A stretch of 64,000 bases of DNA, from positions 7,932 to 71,931 of the forward strand of contig CAYHZT010000001.1 in the NCBI GenBank assembly GCA_964361325.1. Direction: 5' to 3'. Position numbers and translations under genes: made by a program. Numbering within the stretch: position 1 is the first letter of the stretch; every line of letters starts with the position of its first letter. The notes below the pieces were generated by a model that did not search any database, was not told where the DNA came from, and saw nothing but the letters and a program-made list of their open reading frames with translations. The DNA is from 2011-GWA2-47-8b sp964361325 (lineage in GTDB: Bacteria; Patescibacteriota; Minisyncoccia; UBA6257; WO2-44-18). Positions 9,137 to 16,643 of the stretch are shown here, piece after piece.

Positions 9137-9592
9137 ATGGGAAAGAAAAAAGTCTCAAAACAAACTAACGAAGAGGCGATTAAAGAAGGCCAAAAGGTGG
9201 AAACGGCTGTTGCTAAAACCGCCGAAAAACCTACTGCCTCAAAAAAATATGAACAGGGCAAAGTTTTTATAAAAGCTTCTTATAACAATACATTGATTTC
9301 CGTGGCCGATGAAAAAGGCAACCTTCTGGTCTGGAGTTCCGCGGGATCGCTCGGTTTCGCCGGCCCCAAAAAAGCTACGCCGTTTGCCGCTTCCAAGGTA
9401 ATCGCGGCAATTGCCGAAAAGCTTAAGAAATCAGGCCCGGTTAACGTTCATATTTTCGTTAGCGGCGTCGGAGGCGGTCGCGATTCGGCCATCCGCTCAT
9501 TGGCTAATCACGGGTTTAATATTTTGTCTATCCGCGATGTTACGCCGATTCCCCATAACGGTCCTAGACCGGCAAAAGTTCGAAGGATATAA
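9137..9592 (+). CDS. rpsK: 30S ribosomal protein S11
   Basis: Small-subunit platform protein near the mRNA exit. The conserved core runs from about residue 38 (GKVFIKASYNNTLISVAD) to the end, with the signatures GPKKATPFAA, VFVSGVGGGRDSAIRSL-like (here IFVSGVGGGRDSA) and DVTPIPHNGPRPAKVRRI. At 151 aa it carries a Lys/Ala/Glu-rich N-terminal extension of about 35 residues not found in E. coli S11 (129 aa), probably disordered. Confidence 0.97.
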   Translation: MGKKKVSKQTNEEAIKEGQKVETAVAKTAEKPTASKKYEQGKVFIKASYNNTLISVADEKGNLLVWSSAGSLGFAGPKKATPFAASKVIAAIAEKLKKSGPVNVHIFVSGVGGGRDSAIRSLANHGFNILSIRDVTPIPHNGPRPAKVRRI

Positions 9593-9602
9593 ATAAAAAA
9601 CA

Positions 9603-10214
9603 ATGTTTAATACAAAAGAAAAACAAGAAAGATCTCTCGGAACAAAACTTTTTTTAAAAGCCGAGCGATGTAATTCTCCCAAGTGCGTTACCGTTCGTCG
9701 TCCACAACGCCCGGGTCTTCACGGCAAAGCTTACAAAATGCTTTCCGAGTTCGGCCAGCAATTAAAAGAAAAACAAAAAATACGCTTTACGTATGGCATT
9801 CGCGAAGCTCAAATGGAGCTGGTATTTAAAAAAGCTTCTAAAAATCCCGGCGTGACCGGCGAGATGATAATAAGCATTTTAGAGAGGCGACTGGATAACG
9901 CGGTATATCGTTTGGGAATCGCTCCTTCGCGTTCGGTGGGCCGTCAGCTGGTAGGTCATGGCCACATTTTGGTTAATGGCCGTAAGGTGACAATCCCGTC
10001 ATATCAAGTAAGGGTGGGAGACACGATTACTATCAGGCCGCAATCCAATGATCACCTGCTTCTCAAAGACTTGGGAGAGCGCCTAAAGAAATACGAACCT
10101 CCGGTTTGGCTGGTATTGGACTTGGTAAAACTGGAAGGCAAGGTTTTATCGGCGCCGAAGGATTTTGAAATCCCGTTTGACGTCAATATGGTCGTCGATT
10201 ACTATAGTAAATAA
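9603..10214 (+). CDS. rpsD: 30S ribosomal protein S4
   Basis: Primary 16S rRNA-binding assembly protein, 203 aa. It contains the N-terminal region with RRPQRPGLHG, the core LERRLDNAVYRLGIAPSRSV and the S4 RNA-binding domain HGHILVNGRKVTIPSYQVRV. In many bacteria S4 represses its operon; no obvious S4 operator was recognised here. Located between rpsK and rpoA as in alpha-operon order. Confidence 0.97.
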   Translation: MFNTKEKQERSLGTKLFLKAERCNSPKCVTVRRPQRPGLHGKAYKMLSEFGQQLKEKQKIRFTYGIREAQMELVFKKASKNPGVTGEMIISILERRLDNAVYRLGIAPSRSVGRQLVGHGHILVNGRKVTIPSYQVRVGDTITIRPQSNDHLLLKDLGERLKKYEPPVWLVLDLVKLEGKVLSAPKDFEIPFDVNMVVDYYSK

Positions 10215-10236
10215 AATATAAAATACAAATAAAATT

Positions 10237-11019
10237 ATGGAATACCAATATTTAAGCGAGACAGTCGGAATAAAAAAGGTTTCGGAAACCGATAAAGAGG
10301 GTGTTTTTGAAATTGAGGGTTTGTACAGCGGTTATGGTTTAACGGTTGGCAACGCCTTAAGGCGGGTTTTGCTTTCTTCATTACCCGGTGCGGCCATTAC
10401 CCAATTTAAAATTAAGGGAGTCAGTCACGAATTTTCTACGCTGGAAGGCGTCAACGAGGACATAGTAGAATTAGGGCTTAATTTGAAAAAAGTCCGATTT
10501 CGGATACATACCGATGAGCCGCAAGTTTTAGTTCTGAGAATTAAGGGCGAAAAAGAGGTAACCGCCGCTGACATCAAAACCAACTCTCAAGTTGATTTAA
10601 TAACTCCCGACGCTCATATTGCCACCTTAACCGGCAAAAGCGCCGAATTGGATATGGAAATTACCGTGGAAAAAGGGTTGGGGTATCTGCCGGTAGACGC
10701 TCGCAAGGGCGACAAATTGCCGATTGGAACAATCGCCCTCGATGCTTTATTTTCGCCGGTCAGCAAGGTTAATTTTGTCGTAGAAAATATGCGGGTTGGC
10801 GAACGCGCTGATTACAACCGCGTGCGGTTGATGATGGAAACCGATGGAAGCATCACCCCCTCCGCCGCCTTAAGAAAGGCCAGTAATATTTTGCAAGACC
10901 ACTTTGTTAAAATTTCCGGCGTTGAGGTGAAAGAAACCGAAAAATCCGAAGCGTCCGAAACCGAAAAACCCAAGAAAGTAAAAGCGGCTAAAAAAACAAC
11001 CAAAAAGAGCAATGCGTAA
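10237..11019 (+). CDS. rpoA: RNA polymerase alpha subunit without a C-terminal domain
   Basis: Alpha subunit that nucleates RNA polymerase assembly. The N-terminal dimerisation/assembly domain is complete (GYGLTVGNALRRVLLSSLPG, KGLGYLPVDARK, LDALFSPVSKVNFVVENMRV). At about residue 230 the protein turns into a short acidic and Lys/Ala-rich tail and stops at 260 aa, against ~329 in E. coli. The DNA-binding alphaCTD with its helix-hairpin-helix is therefore absent, so UP-element and many activator contacts through alpha should not exist. The end overlaps rplQ by 8 nt, so this is the real terminus. Confidence 0.95.
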   Translation: MEYQYLSETVGIKKVSETDKEGVFEIEGLYSGYGLTVGNALRRVLLSSLPGAAITQFKIKGVSHEFSTLEGVNEDIVELGLNLKKVRFRIHTDEPQVLVLRIKGEKEVTAADIKTNSQVDLITPDAHIATLTGKSAELDMEITVEKGLGYLPVDARKGDKLPIGTIALDALFSPVSKVNFVVENMRVGERADYNRVRLMMETDGSITPSAALRKASNILQDHFVKISGVEVKETEKSEASETEKPKKVKAAKKTTKKSNA

Positions 11020-11347
11020 ATTTCATCGTACAGCCGGACTTCGACGATCGTTTGTGAAGGGCTTGGCAAACAACTTAATAATGAAAGAAAAAATGGAGAC
11101 CACTATAATGAGGGCTAAAGAAATCCGCCCGGTAGTGGAGCATTTGGTTACTCTTGCGAAAAAACAGCAATTGGCGGCTTTCAGAATTTTATTGTCCCGG
11201 CTTCCAAAGCAAGCGGCCCAGAAGCTGTATTACGATATCGCGCCTCGTTATAAAACTCGAGCAGGCGGCTATCTCCGCATTATTAAAGAATCTAAAAGCC
11301 GAAAACGCGACGCAACTCAGTTAGCTATTATTGAATTTGTTAAATAA
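11012..11347 (+). CDS. rplQ: 50S ribosomal protein L17
   Basis: Large-subunit protein near the exit tunnel, 111 aa, normal length. Typical segments are RKFHRTAGLRRSFVKGLANN at the start, the TTIMRAKEIRPVVEHLVTLA helix, and KTRAGGYLRIIKESKSRKRD. It overlaps the end of rpoA by 8 nt, matching the conserved rpoA-rplQ pair. Confidence 0.96.
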   Translation: MRKFHRTAGLRRSFVKGLANNLIMKEKMETTIMRAKEIRPVVEHLVTLAKKQQLAAFRILLSRLPKQAAQKLYYDIAPRYKTRAGGYLRIIKESKSRKRDATQLAIIEFVK

Positions 11348-11350
11348 ACC

Positions 11351-11701
11351 ATGACTAACACTCAGCACGTAATTGATGCTACGAATCAACGGCTTGGCAG
11401 ATTGGCTTCGCAAATCGCTCAGATTTTACAGGGTAAGCTTCACCCCGATTACGAACCGCGCAATCCCGGTACTGATAAAGTGGTGGTTAAAAACGCATCG
11501 CGAATCGTGGTAACCGGAAAGAAATCCACTCAAAAAATCTATTATCGCCACACCGGTTACATGGGCCATCTTAAGGAGCGGATTTATAAAGAATATTTCG
11601 CTAAAGCGCCGGACGAAATTTTACGTTTAGCGGTCAAACGAATGTTGCCCCAAAACTTTTTGAAACAAAAGCGAATGAACCGTCTTGTAATAGAAAAATA
11701 A
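11351..11701 (+). CDS. rplM: 50S ribosomal protein L13, C-terminally short
   Basis: Early-assembly large-subunit protein. Conserved parts: DATNQRLGRLASQIAQIL, YEPRNPGTDKVVVKNASRIV, KIYYRHTGYMGHLKE, and AVKRMLPQN near the end. It is 116 aa against 142 in E. coli, ending shortly after the MLPQN motif, so the C-terminal extension that normally follows is lost. Paired with rpsI as in most bacteria. Confidence 0.96.
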   Translation: MTNTQHVIDATNQRLGRLASQIAQILQGKLHPDYEPRNPGTDKVVVKNASRIVVTGKKSTQKIYYRHTGYMGHLKERIYKEYFAKAPDEILRLAVKRMLPQNFLKQKRMNRLVIEK

Positions 11702-11703
11702 TC

Positions 11704-12132
11704 ATGGCCACACCAAAAGCTGCAATTCATCAAAAAAAACCCGCATCCCGATATACTCAAGCCCGGGGCGGCAGGAAAACCGCTAACGCCTATGCGTGGG
11801 TTTCGGAAACAAAAAATGTTTTTACAGTTAACGACAGGGATTATAAAGAGTATTTCAAATCTGAACGAAATCGGGCGGCGGCCATTGCGTCTATTAAGAC
11901 TTTAAATCTTCAAGATAAGATGGGCGCCTCGGTTAAAGTTTCCGGCGGCGGCATTAATGCCCAGGCTGAAGCGGTCCGAAACGCCACCGCCCGCGCTTTG
12001 GTTAAGTTTGATGAAAGTTATCGGCCCGTTTTAAAACAGGCCGGTTTCCTTACTCGCGATGCTCGTATGGTTGAGCGTAAGAAGTACGGGCTCAAGAAAG
12101 CTCGTCGCGCTCCTCAATGGGCAAAGCGATAA
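11704..12132 (+). CDS. rpsI: 30S ribosomal protein S9
   Basis: Small-subunit protein whose C-terminal Lys-Arg tail reaches the P-site tRNA. The tail here is KYGLKKARRAPQWAKR, ending in KR as expected. The core shows VNDRDYKEYF, VKVSGGGINAQAEAVRNATA and GFLTRDARMVERKKYG. Residues 1-20 are a basic extension (HQKKPASRYTQARGGRKTA). The last 16 nt overlap the next gene. Confidence 0.96.
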   Translation: MATPKAAIHQKKPASRYTQARGGRKTANAYAWVSETKNVFTVNDRDYKEYFKSERNRAAAIASIKTLNLQDKMGASVKVSGGGINAQAEAVRNATARALVKFDESYRPVLKQAGFLTRDARMVERKKYGLKKARRAPQWAKR

Positions 12133-12491
12133 TTTACGGATTTTTCCTGGTGCAGGGCTTGAATGTGCTTGCCATGTTTTTTGGCCTGTACGCCATTTTT
12201 CCCTGGTACGATACAGTGCTCCATACTATGGGCGGCGCGTGGGCGGCGCTGTTGTGCGGTTGGCTTTATAAAAACGAAAAAAATCCGATTTTAATTATAG
12301 GTTTCGTGGCATTAATCGGGTTATTGTGGGAATTTTCCGAATACCTTTTTCTGAACGATGTTATGGCTTGGATATTCGGTAATAAGAATCTGCCGATGAC
12401 TATATCTGATACTTTAACGGATTTATTTGCTGATTTAATCGGCGGATCGTTATTCGTGTTTTTTAATCGCCTTAAATTTCGAAATAAGTAA
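12117..12491 (+). CDS. Small membrane protein, YjdF/DUF2238-like
   Basis: 124 aa protein with about four hydrophobic segments and unknown function. The pattern WYDTVLHTMGGAWAA near residue 30-44, the W-E-x-x-E in the third segment (LLWEFSEYLFL) and the closing D-T-x-x-D-L-x-x-D-L-x-G motif resemble the YjdF/DUF2238 family. It starts inside the end of rpsI (16 nt overlap), so expression depends on the ribosomal operon. Its 3' end overlaps the end of a broken gene on the opposite strand by about 20 nt. Family assignment moderate. Confidence 0.6.
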   Translation: MGKAIIYGFFLVQGLNVLAMFFGLYAIFPWYDTVLHTMGGAWAALLCGWLYKNEKNPILIIGFVALIGLLWEFSEYLFLNDVMAWIFGNKNLPMTISDTLTDLFADLIGGSLFVFFNRLKFRNK

Positions 12492-12765
12492 TCCCAGCGT
12501 TATTTAGAAGATACAAACGGTCGTCATCGTAGACGTATTTTTGTATGTTCTTGCCAAGTAATTGCGCGTTCAGGGGTTCGCGGTCATCTAATTCTAGAAA
12601 GAAAACTCCATCCGGGTTTTTTTAAAAAATTCCACCGACTTTCACTATTCGAAAATGCGACCAATCCAGTCGCCAACCATAAGCAAACAAAATTACGGAT
12701 GGTCCGAGAATAAAAAACAAAATAACAAAAAATCGCAAGAGTTGATTTCTAGTTCTCGAATTCAT
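12472..12765 (-). pseudogene. Remnant of a PEGA-type membrane protein gene
   Basis: Read on the minus strand from ATG 12765, the frame gives a transmembrane N-terminus (LLRFFVILFFILGPSVILFA, then YGWRLDWSHFRIVKVGGIF) typical of Patescibacteria PEGA-domain proteins. An in-frame TAA (12624-12622) inside a T6A7 run interrupts it. The same frame then stays open and protein-like for 49 more codons (PDGVFFLELDDREPLNAQL ... DDDRLYLLNNAGITYFEI) to a TAA at 12472. Even read through it is only ~97 aa, far shorter than PEGA proteins, so the middle has probably been deleted too. It could be a genuine short gene of 46 codons, but the protein-like sequence past the stop argues for decay. Confidence 0.55.
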
Positions 12766-12773
12766 ACACTTAC

Positions 12774-12779
12774 TATAAT
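12774..12779 (+). promoter_or_regulatory. murA -10 box, leaderless start
   Basis: TATAAT ending 8 nt before the murA ATG, inside the 5' region of the minus-strand remnant; no good -35. Confidence 0.55.
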
Positions 12780-12787
12780 AAAAGACA

Positions 12788-14095
12788 ATGAAGTTTATAA
12801 TCAACGGCGGTCAGGCGTTGGAAGGCGAAATTAAGCTCGCTGGCGCTAAAAACGCGGCCACTAAAATGATGGTGGCATCCATTTTAACTTCGGAGCCGTG
12901 TTTCTTGAGTAACTCTCCCGATATCGGAGATAGTAAAATTACCGAGGAGCTTTGCCAATCAATAGGTAGTAAGATTTCCAGAACCGGCGATGTATTAAAA
13001 ATCCAAACTTCCACAATAAAAAATCCCAGAGTAGTTTCACTTAGCCGTAAAAATAGAATTCCAATTCTGGCGCTCGGTCCGCTTTTGGCAAGGGTCGGAG
13101 AAGCAGAAGTGCCGATTTTAGGAGGAGATAAAATCGGTCCGCGCCCGGTAGACATTCACGTCAGCGCCCTGACCGCTATGGGCGCCACGATAAAATCTTT
13201 GAACGATCGTTATGTCGCTTCGGCAAAAAACGGTTTAAAAGGCGCCAAAATTACTTTTCGTTATCCGAGCGTTGGAGCAACGGAAAATACTATTCTGGCG
13301 GCAGTTTTGGCAAAAGGCAGAACCACGATTCAAAACGCGGCTACGGAGCCGGAAATACTGGATTTGATAATAATGTTGCAGAAAATGGGCGCGATTATTG
13401 AGTTGGGCACCAACCGAATGATCTATATAGATGGCGTTAAAGAATTACGGGGAGTAGAACACTCGGTTTTGCCCGATCGCAATGAAGCGGTTTCTTTCGC
13501 GTGTCTGGCCGTTGCAACGGGCGGGAAAGTTTTAGTAAAAGGCGCTCGCCAGGCGGACTTAATAACTTTTTTAAACACATTGCGGCGGATCGGCGGAGAA
13601 TATCGAGTTACAAACAACGGCATAGAATTTTGGCGCGTAAGTTCACAGCCGCTTAAACCCATAAATTTGGAAACCGATACGCATCCGGGCTTTATGACCG
13701 ACTGGCAGCAGCCAATGGCGGTGTTGCTGACTCAAGCCGAAGGAGTTTCCAGTATTCACGAAACTATTTACGAAGATCGGTTCGGCTACACCCATGACTT
13801 GAATTTAATGGGCGCTGATATTACAGTACAGACGAAGTGTCTAGGAGAAATTACCTGCCGTTTCAAAGATAAAAATTTTAATCACGGGGCAATCATTCGT
13901 GGTGCGATAAAATTACAGCCGGCTCGTCTGGTAGTGAGGGATTTGCGTTCGGGTATTGCTCATCTTATTGCCGCCTTGACTGCCGACGGAGAATCCACCA
14001 TCGAAGGAGTAGAAGAGATTGATCGCGGATACGAAAAGATCGACACAAGACTGCGCCGGTTGGGCGCGGATATTCGAAGAGTTAAAAGTATTTAA
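12788..14095 (+). CDS. murA: UDP-N-acetylglucosamine 1-carboxyvinyltransferase (MurA), Asp variant
   Basis: First committed step of peptidoglycan synthesis: transfers enolpyruvate from PEP to UDP-GlcNAc. 435 aa, full length. The substrate-binding K-N pair is in GAKNAATKMM (residues 19-28), LALGPLLARVG precedes the catalytic loop, and the C-terminal region has RGYEKIDTRLRRLGA. In the active-site loop the usual GGCxIGxRPVD reads GGDKIGPRPVD, so the PEP- and fosfomycin-reactive Cys (E. coli Cys115) is Asp114. This replacement is known in Mycobacterium and Chlamydia and makes the enzyme fosfomycin-insensitive. mreB follows after 4 nt, linking wall synthesis and shape. Confidence 0.96.
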   Translation: MKFIINGGQALEGEIKLAGAKNAATKMMVASILTSEPCFLSNSPDIGDSKITEELCQSIGSKISRTGDVLKIQTSTIKNPRVVSLSRKNRIPILALGPLLARVGEAEVPILGGDKIGPRPVDIHVSALTAMGATIKSLNDRYVASAKNGLKGAKITFRYPSVGATENTILAAVLAKGRTTIQNAATEPEILDLIIMLQKMGAIIELGTNRMIYIDGVKELRGVEHSVLPDRNEAVSFACLAVATGGKVLVKGARQADLITFLNTLRRIGGEYRVTNNGIEFWRVSSQPLKPINLETDTHPGFMTDWQQPMAVLLTQAEGVSSIHETIYEDRFGYTHDLNLMGADITVQTKCLGEITCRFKDKNFNHGAIIRGAIKLQPARLVVRDLRSGIAHLIAALTADGESTIEGVEEIDRGYEKIDTRLRRLGADIRRVKSI

Positions 14096-14099
14096 AATA

Positions 14100-15107
14100 A
14101 TGCTCACTAGAAAAATTGGTATTGATCTCGGAACCGCAAACACAATCGTATTTGTGCCGGGCCGCGGTTTTATCATAAATGAGCCGACTATCGTTGCTTT
14201 AAGTGTTCCCGATAACACTGTTTTAGCGGTTGGACGGGAAGCTAAAGAAATGATAGGTCGCACTCCTGACAGTATAGTTGCTTACAGGCCGCTTAAAGAG
14301 GGGGTCATCGCCGATTATTACATAACAAAGGCGATGCTCAGGTATTTTATACACAAGGCGACGGGCTCTTTCAATATTTTTAAGCCGGAAGTAGTGCTTT
14401 CGGTGCCGGCCGGTATTTCTCCAAACGAAAAACGCGCGGTCGTAAACGCCGCCCGGGAAGCGGGCGCTAAGGAAGCCTATATCGTCAAAGAGCCGATCCT
14501 GGCCGCTTTGGGCGCCGGTATTCCTATCAATTCCTTTTCCGGAAATATGATTATCAACATCGGCGGTGGCACCTCCGAAGTGGCCGTAGTCGCTCTGGGA
14601 GCGATTGTTTCCTGGTCCAGTTTGCGGGTGGCCGGTAACAAGTTTGATCAAGCCATTATGGAGTACATCAAAAGGAAATACTCTCTGATTATCGGAGAGC
14701 AAAGCGCCGAAGCGGTAAAAATAGAAATTGGTTCGGCGTTGCCAACCAAGGAGAAAAAAGAATATCAATTGCGTGGCAGGGATCAGGTTTCCGGCCTGCC
14801 TAGAGATTTAGTGATTAATTCCAATGAAATTGCCGAAGCTTTAAATCCTCATCTTTTGGATATTGCCACTTCCGTGCAGGGGGTTTTTAACAATACGCCG
14901 CCGGAGCTGGTGGCGGATATTATGGAAAAGGGCCTGATTTTGTCCGGCGGCGGAGCGCACATCAATTACCTGGACGAATTTTTTAAAAGAATGACGGGCG
15001 TGCAGTCTTACGTCGCCGAGGAGCCGCTGTTTTGCGTTGCTAAGGGAACCGGCCTGATTTTGAATCACTTGGAAGTTTATAAGAGAACTTTGCTTAACAA
15101 AAGGTAA
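14100..15107 (+). CDS. mreB: MreB-like actin, first paralogue, altered ATPase motif
   Basis: Bacterial actin homologue that positions wall synthesis beneath the membrane; 335 aa. Start set at ATG 14100, 4 nt after murA (the longer frame would run into murA). Phosphate-1 motif IGIDLGTANT is intact. The phosphate-2 motif, normally VDIGGGTTEVAV as in the second paralogue at 22144, reads INIGGGTSEVAV, with Asn153 in place of Asp, and the preceding IEEP reads VKEP. ATP hydrolysis may therefore be slowed or lost. Cotranscribed with murA and not with mreCD, so it may have a separate role. Confidence 0.92.
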   Translation: MLTRKIGIDLGTANTIVFVPGRGFIINEPTIVALSVPDNTVLAVGREAKEMIGRTPDSIVAYRPLKEGVIADYYITKAMLRYFIHKATGSFNIFKPEVVLSVPAGISPNEKRAVVNAAREAGAKEAYIVKEPILAALGAGIPINSFSGNMIINIGGGTSEVAVVALGAIVSWSSLRVAGNKFDQAIMEYIKRKYSLIIGEQSAEAVKIEIGSALPTKEKKEYQLRGRDQVSGLPRDLVINSNEIAEALNPHLLDIATSVQGVFNNTPPELVADIMEKGLILSGGGAHINYLDEFFKRMTGVQSYVAEEPLFCVAKGTGLILNHLEVYKRTLLNKR

Positions 15108-15113
15108 AAAGTG

Positions 15114-15142
15114 TTGATAAAATTTGTTTGGTTTACTATAAC
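15114..15142 (+). promoter_or_regulatory. Promoter of a possible small RNA
   Basis: TTGATA, 17 nt, TATAAC. The predicted transcript starts near 15149 and would end at the terminator at 15332, about 185 nt, with no substantial ORF. Confidence 0.55.
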
Positions 15143-15148
15143 AAGTAG

Positions 15149-15332
15149 ACGATAGCGTTCAAACAAGGATCGTCTTTGTTTGCGCTACATGGGCACATCT
15201 GGAGGTTTGTATAAAGAAACTGATGAACCGGCGTCCTCCCAGTGAGCCGATTCCGCCGTTCACGCCTTGTCCGTCCCCGGCGCCACCGAAGCGCTTTTAG
15301 CAGACAAAGAGGCACGTTTCCGTGCCTCTTTT
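15149..15332 (+). ncRNA. Possible ~185 nt small RNA or mini-ORF transcript
   Basis: A 250 nt gap between mreB and the M16 peptidase has its own promoter and terminator. Within it GACGAT/ATCGTC and AGCG..CAAACAA/TTGTTTG..CGCT form two overlapping, mutually exclusive helices, and CTGGAGG can pair with CCTCCCAG. Two tiny frames exist: 18 codons from ATG 15189 and 25 codons from ATG 15223, the latter Pro-rich (SEPIPPFTPCPSPAPPKRF), but neither has a well-placed Shine-Dalgarno. The size resembles 6S RNA, but I could not match the known 6S fold. No family recognised. Confidence 0.4.
15306..15332 (+). terminator. Strong intrinsic terminator
   Basis: Eleven-pair stem AAAGAGGCACG / CGTGCCTCTTT with a TTTC loop and T-rich tail. 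Confidence 0.8.
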
Positions 15333-15344
15333 AAATTTTGCCCG

Positions 15345-15353
15345 TGTTATAAT
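15345..15353 (+). promoter_or_regulatory. M16 peptidase -10, leaderless start
   Basis: Extended -10 TGTTATAAT ending 8 nt before ATG 15362. Confidence 0.6.
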
Positions 15354-15361
15354 TCCCTAAT

Positions 15362-16633
15362 ATGTCAGAATACCAAGCAACAAAATTAAAGAACGGACTT
15401 TCGGTCATCACCGCATCAAGAAAAGACGCCCCTGACGTTGCCGTTCAGTTTTGGTCAAAGTCCGGTTCTAGATTCGAAAGTAATGGCGAATGGGGATACG
15501 CGCATGTTCTTGAGCATCTGATGCTCAAAGGCACTAAAAAATACCCGGATATTTTTTCGTTGAATTTACAATTTGATAACCTAGGATCATATAAAAATGC
15601 CCTTACAGGCAGCGAGGGGCTGCGTTTTGTGGCGCAAGCTGCGGTGAAACATAGGAATATTCTGATTGAATTGATAGCCGAGATTATTCGTAACGCTTTA
15701 TTAAAACCCGACGTGCTTGAAAAAGAAAAGCCAGTTATTGTGGAAGAAATGCATAGGACTTTTTCTAATCCCGAAACAGCCTCTTATATTTTTAATCTGG
15801 AAAAAGTTTTCGAAGGACACCCCCTTTCGAAGTACGCGCTTGGATCAGAAGAAAGTATTAAAAAAGCCACCAGTGAAACTCTGCGCCGTTTCAAAGAAAA
15901 ATACTTAATACCGGAGCGTTCAGCGCTTATTGTTTGTGGTGATATTAAGTATAAGGAAATAGTTAGCATCGCCGAAAAATGTTTTGGCGATTGGCAGGCA
16001 GCCGAGGTCATAAATGATAAAGGAAGTGTGGCTTCTCTAAAATCTAGTTATTACTATAAAAAAACAAATACGCCGCACAGTCATATTTTTCTTAATTATT
16101 ACAATCCCGGTTTTAACGATGAGAAGGTTTGGCCAGCACTAGAGATTATCGCAAATTTTTTAGGTTATGGTTTCACCTCTGTTCTTATGCGGGAGTTGCG
16201 AGTTAAACACAGCCTTGTGTATGGCGCCAATGCTGTAAATGTTTGGTATACGGATAATGGTAATTTTAGAATTAGCACCGCGTCGAGTAAGCCAAAGAAA
16301 ACCGTTGAAGTCCTGTTGGGGATAATGGACGCGTTGCATACTAATTTTACTAAAAAAGATTTTGACACTGCGAAAGGCAGAATAGAGGGCCTGCGGGCAG
16401 TGGAAGAGTCCAGTGTCGTACAAGAAGCTGAATTTTTAGGTGATGGTTTCATAACCACCGGCAATCTTTTTAGTCCGGATAATTACTTAAAGGCAATAAA
16501 GGCGTTAAAATACGAAGACGCAATGGCAGTTATTATAAAGTATCTGACTAAAGAAAATGGCCTATTGTGCGTTTTCGGTCCGGAAGATATTAGGGAGGAA
16601 AAATCCTTGAGACCGAAAACTAAAAAATTATAA
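15362..16633 (+). CDS. M16 family zinc peptidase
   Basis: Pitrilysin-type metalloprotease, 423 aa. The inverted zinc motif HxxEH is seen as HVLEH (H48, E51, H52), and the third ligand Glu lies 76 residues later at E128 in VIVEEMHR, exactly the family spacing. The C-terminal M16 half is present (SHIFLNYYNPG, LRVKHSLVYGANAV). No signal peptide is visible, so it is probably cytoplasmic, like processing-peptidase-like M16B enzymes. The start codon sits 8 nt behind a -10 box. A holB-like gene follows 10 nt downstream. Confidence 0.92.
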   Translation: MSEYQATKLKNGLSVITASRKDAPDVAVQFWSKSGSRFESNGEWGYAHVLEHLMLKGTKKYPDIFSLNLQFDNLGSYKNALTGSEGLRFVAQAAVKHRNILIELIAEIIRNALLKPDVLEKEKPVIVEEMHRTFSNPETASYIFNLEKVFEGHPLSKYALGSEESIKKATSETLRRFKEKYLIPERSALIVCGDIKYKEIVSIAEKCFGDWQAAEVINDKGSVASLKSSYYYKKTNTPHSHIFLNYYNPGFNDEKVWPALEIIANFLGYGFTSVLMRELRVKHSLVYGANAVNVWYTDNGNFRISTASSKPKKTVEVLLGIMDALHTNFTKKDFDTAKGRIEGLRAVEESSVVQEAEFLGDGFITTGNLFSPDNYLKAIKALKYEDAMAVIIKYLTKENGLLCVFGPEDIREEKSLRPKTKKL

Positions 16634-16643
16634 AATTTTAGTA

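Noticed and set aside
12472..12765. Alternative genetic code (stop reassignment) to explain the interrupted PEGA gene
   Set aside because: The stop is TAA, and TAA, TAG and TGA all end intact genes in this window, so the standard code applies.
14223..14768. 181-codon minus-strand frame
   Set aside because: Lies wholly inside mreB in the antisense direction; composition is that of a codon-bias shadow.
15220..15290. CTGATGA next to GAAAC, suggesting a hammerhead ribozyme
   Set aside because: The core words are present but the required stem II followed by GAA and the cleavage-site geometry are not.
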